Source: Myxococcaceae bacterium
Lineage (GTDB): Bacteria; Myxococcota; Myxococcia; Myxococcales; Myxococcaceae
Reading direction: 5' to 3'
Length of the DNA: 32,576 nucleotides
Assembly (NCBI GenBank): GCA_019686135.1
Contig: JADGHL010000052.1
Span: 1-32,576, forward strand
The stretch's first letter is position 1, and every line of letters starts with the position of its first letter. Below the pieces are notes generated by a model. It was not told the DNA's origin. It worked only from the letters and a program-made list of their open reading frames with translations, and searched no databases. This document shows, in pieces, positions 27,501 to 32,576 of this stretch. The position numbers and the translations under genes are program-made.

Positions 27501-27979
27501 ACGCGGCGCGCTGGTTGATCGTCGGCTTCATCGCCACGGTGGTGCTGACCACGCTGAGCGAAGGCAGCCAGGGCCTGAGGCTCACCCGGATGAACCTCCC
27601 GTACATGCTCGGGACGATGTTCACGCCGGATCGCGACCGCGCGAAGGTCTACGGCGCGCTGGTGCACTTCATCAACGGCTGGCTCTTCTCGCTTTTGTAC
27701 CTGGCCATCTTCCACACGCTGCACATCTTCAACCCGTTCTTCGGCGCGCTCGTGGGCTTCGCGCACGGGCTGTTCGTCCTGGTGGTGGGCCTGCCCGTTC
27801 TGCCGGGCATTCATCCGCGTATGGCCGGCAACACGCGCGGGCCCACGGTCGATCGCCAGCTCGAGCCGCCCGGCTTCATGGGGCTGCACTACGGAATCCG
27901 CACGCCCATCACCGTCCTCGTAGCGCACATCGCGTTCGGCGCGGTGCTCGGAGGCGTCTACCGCCCGCCCGGGAGTTGA
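27497..27979 (+). CDS. Four-helix membrane protein of unknown function
   Basis: The 160-residue protein has four hydrophobic segments, at about 5-20, 54-75, 80-105 and 135-155. A loop between the third and fourth (HPRMAGNTRGPTVDRQLEPP) is polar. Several His lie in or near helices (HFINGW, FHTLHIF, FAHGLF), which could bind metal or heme, but no known motif is matched. Its ATG overlaps the GH15 stop (ATGA), so the two are made together, yet no transport or sugar-binding motif links it to the glycosidase. I do not recognise the family. Confidence 0.75.
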   Translation: MNAARWLIVGFIATVVLTTLSEGSQGLRLTRMNLPYMLGTMFTPDRDRAKVYGALVHFINGWLFSLLYLAIFHTLHIFNPFFGALVGFAHGLFVLVVGLPVLPGIHPRMAGNTRGPTVDRQLEPPGFMGLHYGIRTPITVLVAHIAFGAVLGGVYRPPGS

Positions 27980-27985
27980 GCCCCC

Positions 27986-28813
27986 TCAAGCGCGGAGCCC
28001 GCGGTACAAAAGGTCGAGCGCCACCGCTCGCCGGCGCGCGGCGCGCTGCTCCTTGTCCGGGTCGCCGCGCAGGTGCAGCACGTAGGTGGCGACGTGCATC
28101 TCGAACATGATGGACGCCACCATCTCGACGTCCATGTCCGCGCGCAGGCGCTTCTGCTGGATGCCGACCTTGAGCGCGTCCTCGATCACCGCGGAGAACT
28201 TCATCCGAAGCGCGTAGAACTTCGCGTCCCACTCCGGCGCGACCTCGGAGAGCAGGCCCAGCATGAGCTGCATCAAGAGCGGGTGGTGGCCGATGTATTC
28301 GAACGCGCGCTCGGCGATCTGCTGGAGCAGCTGCATCGCCTCCACTCTCGGATGGACCCAGCGGCGCGCTTCGGCAAGGAAAGTCTCCACCTCTCGCGAG
28401 ACCGCTTCGTAGAGCAGCGCCTCCTTCGAAGGCGCCACCGCCAGCACCACCGCCTTCGACACCCCGGCGAGCGCCGCCACCTCGTCCAGCGACACCTTGC
28501 GGAATCCGCCGCGCGCGAAGAGGGTGATGGCGGTGGAGATGACCTGATCGCGTTCGACGGAGGAGACGCTGACAGTCCGTCCGGGCGGGTGGGCCGCGTC
28601 CCACAGCGGCTTGTTCGGGGCGACGGGCGTCTCCAGCACGCCCGGTACCACCACCTTCGGCCGCTTCACCTCGCCGAAGGCGTCGTCCGGATCGTCCTTC
28701 TTCCGCAGCTCCGCGGCCATGCGGGCGCGGGCACGTTTGAGGATCTCCTTCGGGTCTCCGCTCATCCCAAGGCGCTCGAATGGCGGGCTCGGATTGTAGC
28801 CCGGAGCGCTCAC
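27986..28813 (-). CDS. TetR/AcrR-family transcriptional regulator
   Basis: The product has 275 residues if it starts at GTG 28813, which has AGGAG eight bases upstream; ATG 28765 (259 residues) is an alternative. The TetR DNA-binding domain is not at the very N-terminus but at about 85-140, with FARGGFRKVSLDEVAALAGV and SKAVVLAVAPSKEALLYEAV. It is preceded by ~85 residues of Lys/Pro-rich, probably flexible sequence, unusual for the family. The C-terminal ligand/dimer domain follows to the end. It converges on the GH15-membrane protein pair. Ligand and targets are unknown; the divergent DNA upstream holds only a disrupted gene. Confidence 0.88.
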   Translation of the reverse strand: MSAPGYNPSPPFERLGMSGDPKEILKRARARMAAELRKKDDPDDAFGEVKRPKVVVPGVLETPVAPNKPLWDAAHPPGRTVSVSSVERDQVISTAITLFARGGFRKVSLDEVAALAGVSKAVVLAVAPSKEALLYEAVSREVETFLAEARRWVHPRVEAMQLLQQIAERAFEYIGHHPLLMQLMLGLLSEVAPEWDAKFYALRMKFSAVIEDALKVGIQQKRLRADMDVEMVASIMFEMHVATYVLHLRGDPDKEQRAARRRAVALDLLYRGLRA

Positions 28814-28819
28814 ATCCTA

Positions 28820-29244
28820 TGCTCCTTCGCGCCATGTGGACGAAGCAGGCGATACACTACGGGTTTGATTTCCCCGAAGAGGTGTTTGCCTTCCACTTCG
28901 TCCGATCGAGCGCCGAGCAGCTGGCCCCGCTCGAGGGCGCCGTGGCGTTCCGCGCCGAGTGCGATCGTTCGAGTTGAGCGCGGAGACGACATCACCGTCG
29001 TGAGGCACAGCCAGGGCGCCAACTTCGTGCCGCTCCTGATGGTGGACGAGCCGGGTGTCGTCGCGGGCGTGCAGCTCGAGGGAGATCGCTCCTGCTCGAT
29101 CAGCTCGTCCCCGGACAGCTCCGGGATCTCGCCGACTTCCTCGATGGACCGGGCGCGCAGTCTGCCCAGGACGTGGTTGCGCTCCGGGCGGAGGCCGCCA
29201 GGCTGGAGATAGACCTCCGGCAGATCCGCGCCGGCACCTTCCCC
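28820..29244 (+). pseudogene. Disrupted gene read in three frames, unknown function
   Basis: From ATG 28820 the first frame gives GFDFPEEVFAFHFVRSS and on to AFRAEC, then a stop. A +1 step near 28962 gives IVRVERGDDITVVRHSQGAN and FVPLLMVDEPGVVAGVQLEG; a further one-base change near 29090 gives LLDQLVPGQLRDLADFLDG and ALRAEAARLEIDLRQIRAGT. Each piece shows the strong third-position G/C of local genes and they join smoothly into about 140 residues, so this looks like one gene damaged by two indels, or two sequencing errors. No stop closes the last frame nearby, and it runs into a convergent broken gene. I do not recognise the protein; its end is helical. Confidence 0.4.
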
Positions 29245-29258
29245 CGGGCCGCTCCGTC

Positions 29259-29511
29259 TCACGGGCCGGGCGCCCTCGGCGTGCGCAGCGGCGGGCGTAC
29301 GCGCCCGGTCTCCACGGGCAGCGGCTCCGGAAGCGGCGGCGACTCCGCGAGCTTCTCCACCGCGCCGCGCAGAACGCCGAGCTGTCGCGGCACGCGCTCG
29401 ATGAGGGCGCACGCCACCGGGTCGTCCTCGGTGGGGCAGACCGCGATGCGGGGCGGCGGCGGGACGTCGTGGCCCTCCTCCAGCGCGCCGGCGAGCGCGG
29501 ATGTCCAACAA
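29259..29511 (-). pseudogene. Small gene downstream of the Clp-RF2 fusion, disrupted near its 5' end
   Basis: After the Clp-RF2 stop, a TTG at 29511 or 29508 begins LDIRA, and a +1 step near 29496 enters a frame that gives ALAGALEEGHDVPPPPRIAV, CPTEDDPVACALIERVPRQL and GVLRGAVEKLAESPPLPE up to a TGA at 29259. The frame has the local third-position G/C bias and a plausible soluble, ~85-residue product, but no start codon of its own before its conserved-looking part. It could be a decayed gene, a sequencing error in a real gene, or a chance open frame. Function unknown. Confidence 0.35.
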
Positions 29512-29535
29512 CAGCCCGCGCTGCGCGTCGGTCTC

Positions 29536-32355
29536 CTACCGTGAACCCGCCGCTCGCGCAGATCTCGACACCCACGCGGCGATGAAGACCTCGAGCTCGC
29601 CGCGCAGCACGTCCTTCACGCGCGGCGTGAAGGCCCCAGTGCGTGGATCTTCCACGTGTGGTGCGCGTCCGACGAAGTAGCGGCGCACTTCCCCGGTGGG
29701 GACCTGGGCCGGATCCAAAAGGGCGCTTGCCGCCGCTCGCAGCTCCGCGAGGTTGCCGGTACCCTCCAGCACCACCGCGCGGCCGCTCTGTTCGTCCCGC
29801 GCGCTCACCTCCGCGCCCACGCGTTCGAGGAACCTCCCCGGCCGGCGCCGGAACTCCTTCGCGCTCACGAGCTCCGCGTCGGGCTCGAGCGCCGGCCAGC
29901 GGCGAGGTCGCACGTACGCGCCCACCCGCGCGTCCTCGTCGATCCGCCGGTGCAGCCCCGCCTCGCCGGCGAGGAACCCGAGCACTCCGGGACCGGACAG
30001 GCGCAGCAGCACGCGGGTCGGGTCCCGGCCTTCGGCGATCGCGCTCTTCTCGTACCCGCGGCGCTCGGCCCAGCCGAGGTACATGTGCAGCAGCTCCTTC
30101 ACCCACGCCTGCGCCCCCGGGGTCTCCGCCGCTGCCTCCACCTCCAGCAGCACGTCATCGATCCCCGTGGACGCGCCCGCGGCGGTGCGCGCCTCCAATA
30201 GCTGCACCTCCCGCGCGACGTCCTCCACCGTCTTCGCCACCGCCACCAGGTGCTGTTCGGTCTTCGCCTCCCGCACCAGCCGCCGCGCCGAGCCCGCCGC
30301 GCGCACGACGCGGTCCATGTCCCCGAGCTGTGCGTCCAGAGCACGGTAGCCGCGGAGGATGCCCGCCGCGCGCTGCGGGTCGTCCCAGAAGTCGGGCGCC
30401 TGCGACTGGTCGAGGAGCGCGCGCCGCCGCGCCTCCAGCTCGGCGCGTCCCGCCGCCACGGCGATGGCGTTGGCGCGCTCCCAGAGCGCTTCCACCTCGT
30501 GCTGCAACGAACGCTTGTCCAGCCGGCGCCGCACCGTCGCCGCGCCGCGGGTGGGGAGGACGAGCTGCGCGGTCGCCTCTTTGGGCGGAGCGATGGGCTC
30601 GGCACGCGCGACGATGTCGCCGGACGGCTTCGCCTCCACGCGCACCGGCGTGCCCGGCTGGAGCGGGCGCTTGACGATCTCCACCGCCAGCGCCGCGGTC
30701 AGCGTCTTTTCGATCTCCCGCTTGAGGAACCGCGCGCCGAAGAGCGGCGAGTACCCGCGCTCCACCAGGAGGTCGACGACCTCCGGCGCCACCTCCACGT
30801 CCAGCCCGCGCGAGCGGATTCCCTCGCGTTCGATCACCCGCCCCACCTCGCGCTGGGCGATCTTCCGGATCTCGATGCGGGTGAGCGGGTGGAAGTGGCA
30901 GATGGCGTCGAAGCGGTTGAGGAACTCGGGGCGGAACGCGTCGGCGATCCGCCGGTCCACCTCGTTCAACAGCTCCGCCTGCGTGCGCGATCCGGAGAAG
31001 CCGATCGGTGGATCGCGGTACACCTCCGCGCCCACGTTGGACGTGGCGACGATCAGCGTGTTCGCGCACTGCACGGTCTCGCCGGCGGCGTTGATGAACT
31101 GCCCTTCGTCGAAGAGCTGGAGGAAGCGGTCGTGCACCCCGCGGTGTGCCTTCTCGAACTCGTCGAGGAGGAGGACCGCGAACACCTTCCCGTCCAACAG
31201 CCGGGTCAGCTCGCCGCGCTTCTGCTGCCAGGAGGCGCCCCACGGCGCGCCGAAGGGGATGGCCTCCGCGCCCTCGTGCGCGTAGTCCGCCATGTTCAGG
31301 CGCACCAGCCGGTCCGCGCTGCCAAACAGGTACTCCGCGAGCAGCTTGGCGAGGTGGGTCTTCCCCACGCCGGTGGGCCCTGCGAACAGGAACACGCCCA
31401 GAGGTCGCCGCGGATCGTTGAGGCCGGCCTTGAGCAGCGCCACCGAGCGCAGCACCGCGTTCACCGCCTCGTGCTGCCCGAGGATCCGGTCGGCGAAGAA
31501 GCGCGCGGTCTGGTCGAGATCCAGCGGCATCGCGTCGTCCACCACGAAGCGCGGCAGCCGCGTGGCCGAACAGAAGCGGGTGAGGACGTCCCGCGCCGTC
31601 ACCCGTTCGCGCCCCGCCGCCGCGACCTCCGCCACCGTCTCGCGCAGAAGCTCGATCGCCTTGCGCGGCATCCTTTGCGCCAGGAGGAACTTCGCCGCCA
31701 GCCGGTGGGCCATGTCGCAGGCCTCCGGGTCGATCGGCAGCGCGTGCTCGATCTCCAGATCCTCGGCGACGCGGGAGAGAATCCACCGGACCTGTTCCGG
31801 GTCCGGTTCGGAGATGACCAGCAGGTGTGCGCGCTCGGCGAGCGCCTCGTTGGAGCGGAGCAGCTGGTGCCCGTGGCGGAGATCGCTCTCGAGGATGAAG
31901 CGGACGCCGCCCGAACGGAGCGCGCGCACCATCACCGGCATCAGGGGGCCGCCCTCCGCCACGGCGAAGTCGGGCACGTAGACGATCGCCCCCGGCTGAC
32001 GGGAGAGGTGGTCGATGAGCTCGTCCGTCGCCTCCACCGCGCGGCGGCCTTCGCGCGCGAGCAGCGTGGCCAGCGACACCTCCACCACCCGCGCGCCCTG
32101 CAGCGCCGGCTCGACCCTGCCCTCGACGATGCGCCGCGCCGCCTCCTGCACCAGCGCGGTCTTCCCCACGCCGGGGTCGCCCGCGAGCAGCGGGTGCTTG
32201 TCGCCGCGGCCGATCAGCGCGAGCAGCTCGGTGACGGCCTCCTCCACGCCGAACGCCTGGGGCAGCTTCCCTGCACGCGCGAACGCGGTGAGATCGCGGT
32301 CGACCAGCCGGGCGACGTCGGCGTCGGTGGCGGTCACGGTCTTCTTCCGGGCCAT
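29536..32355 (-). CDS. ClpA/ClpC-like AAA+ ATPase fused to an RF2-like domain lacking GGQ
   Basis: The 939-residue protein starts at ATG 32355. AAA domain 1 (about 35-270) has Walker A GDPGVGKT (59-66), but its Walker B is VYVPDF, without the catalytic Glu. AAA domain 2 (about 285-570) is complete: GPTGVGKT (326-333), LLLDEFEKAH (D398, E399), sensor N440, Arg finger R481, sensor-2 GAR. IGF (451-453) lies where ClpA and ClpX carry the ClpP-binding loop; ClpB lacks it. There is no Clp N-domain and no long M-domain. Residues ~615-931 follow release factor 2: DFWDDP, LLHMYLGWAERRGYE, LSGPGVLGFLAGEAGLHRR and the RF2 tail RRYFVGRAPHVEDPRTGAFT. The GGQ and anticodon-like SPF motifs are missing. Function unknown; ribosome-linked unfolding is inferred. 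Confidence 0.88.
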   Translation of the reverse strand: MARKKTVTATDADVARLVDRDLTAFARAGKLPQAFGVEEAVTELLALIGRGDKHPLLAGDPGVGKTALVQEAARRIVEGRVEPALQGARVVEVSLATLLAREGRRAVEATDELIDHLSRQPGAIVYVPDFAVAEGGPLMPVMVRALRSGGVRFILESDLRHGHQLLRSNEALAERAHLLVISEPDPEQVRWILSRVAEDLEIEHALPIDPEACDMAHRLAAKFLLAQRMPRKAIELLRETVAEVAAAGRERVTARDVLTRFCSATRLPRFVVDDAMPLDLDQTARFFADRILGQHEAVNAVLRSVALLKAGLNDPRRPLGVFLFAGPTGVGKTHLAKLLAEYLFGSADRLVRLNMADYAHEGAEAIPFGAPWGASWQQKRGELTRLLDGKVFAVLLLDEFEKAHRGVHDRFLQLFDEGQFINAAGETVQCANTLIVATSNVGAEVYRDPPIGFSGSRTQAELLNEVDRRIADAFRPEFLNRFDAICHFHPLTRIEIRKIAQREVGRVIEREGIRSRGLDVEVAPEVVDLLVERGYSPLFGARFLKREIEKTLTAALAVEIVKRPLQPGTPVRVEAKPSGDIVARAEPIAPPKEATAQLVLPTRGAATVRRRLDKRSLQHEVEALWERANAIAVAAGRAELEARRRALLDQSQAPDFWDDPQRAAGILRGYRALDAQLGDMDRVVRAAGSARRLVREAKTEQHLVAVAKTVEDVAREVQLLEARTAAGASTGIDDVLLEVEAAAETPGAQAWVKELLHMYLGWAERRGYEKSAIAEGRDPTRVLLRLSGPGVLGFLAGEAGLHRRIDEDARVGAYVRPRRWPALEPDAELVSAKEFRRRPGRFLERVGAEVSARDEQSGRAVVLEGTGNLAELRAAASALLDPAQVPTGEVRRYFVGRAPHVEDPRTGAFTPRVKDVLRGELEVFIAAWVSRSARAAGSR

Positions 32356-32445
32356 GGCGCGGCACACCATAGGACGGGACGCGCGGCGCCCGCTTGGCAA
32401 TCGTTGGAGCAGGAAGGGTATGGTCCCGCGCCTCACGAGGGACGG

Positions 32446-32576
32446 ATGCAAACGACCACGAGGCTTATCGGCATCGCCAGCATGGTGGCGGTGTTCACCC
32501 TGGGCTGCCCGGCACCGAAGGAGCTCCCGCCGGAACCGGATGCGGGCTACTCTCCGGTCGGTGGTGGGGGCGGGGG
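32446..32576 (+). CDS. Lipoprotein N-terminus (cut by the right edge)
   Basis: From ATG 32446, after GAGGGACGG, the 43 visible codons give a signal peptide with a short basic start, a hydrophobic core (IGIASMVAVF) and the lipobox TLGC, then a Pro/Glu-rich and Gly-rich linker. The frame is open to the window edge. It is divergent from the Clp-RF2 gene with a 90-base gap. The mature domain is not visible, so nothing more can be said of function. Confidence 0.65.
   Translation, partial: MQTTTRLIGIASMVAVFTLGCPAPKELPPEPDAGYSPVGGGGG

Overview
This is a GC-rich window (most coding codons end in G or C) from what looks like a myxobacterium or close relative (Myxococcota). The reasons are the codon bias, a VIT/VWA protein paired with a MerR regulator, a proline-rich coiled-coil protein before hemW, a two-copy M16 peptidase, receiver-GGDEF and GAF-type signalling proteins, and a segment resembling deltaproteobacterial type IV pilin. 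The assignment is inferred from gene content; no rRNA or tRNA gene, CRISPR array, transposase or phage module was seen.

Layout, left to right: (1) 1-2423, a minus-strand MerR regulator coupled to a VIT/VWA protein that runs off the left edge; (2) 2424-3208, non-coding; (3) 3209-5818, an M16 peptidase on the minus strand; (4) 6032-9108, coiled-coil protein then hemW, sharing 4 bp; (5) 9112-10362, a receiver-diguanylate cyclase on the minus strand; (6) 10464-12032, a lipoprotein ending in a pilin-like segment; (7) 12088-12768, a 5'-truncated ATP-grasp ligase; (8) 12772-15246, a rhodanese-cysteine desulfurase-persulfide dioxygenase fusion on the minus strand; (9) 15434-19047, two coupled half-transporters forming an asymmetric ABC exporter; (10) 19179-20810, an orphan histidine kinase; (11) 20926-22467, a CHAP hydrolase with four peptidoglycan-binding repeats, with a strong terminator; (12) 22468-23521, palindromic repeats and two small frame-disrupted membrane-protein genes; (13) 23607-25525, an ECF-like sigma factor coupled to a soluble protein with two zinc anti-sigma motifs; (14) 25620-27979, a GH15 glycosidase coupled to a membrane protein; (15) 27986-28813, a TetR regulator; (16) 28820-29511, two frame-disrupted small genes; (17) 29536-32355, a Clp-type ATPase fused to a release-factor-2-like domain; (18) from 32446, a lipoprotein cut by the right edge.

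Most neighbours are separate transcription units. The real functional pairs are those with ATGA- or TTGA-type overlaps: MerR/VIT-VWA, coiled coil/hemW, ABC subunits 1 and 2, sigma/anti-sigma, and GH15/membrane protein.

The best candidates for undescribed biology are two fusions. The first is the Clp-RF2 protein: a ClpP-loop-bearing AAA+ unfoldase joined to an RF2-like body whose GGQ peptide-release motif is gone, suggesting ATP-driven work on ribosomes or their nascent chains. The second is the single polypeptide that could carry cysteine sulfur through persulfide to sulfite. A further theme is a cluster of four small genes broken by single-base frame changes among intact long genes.
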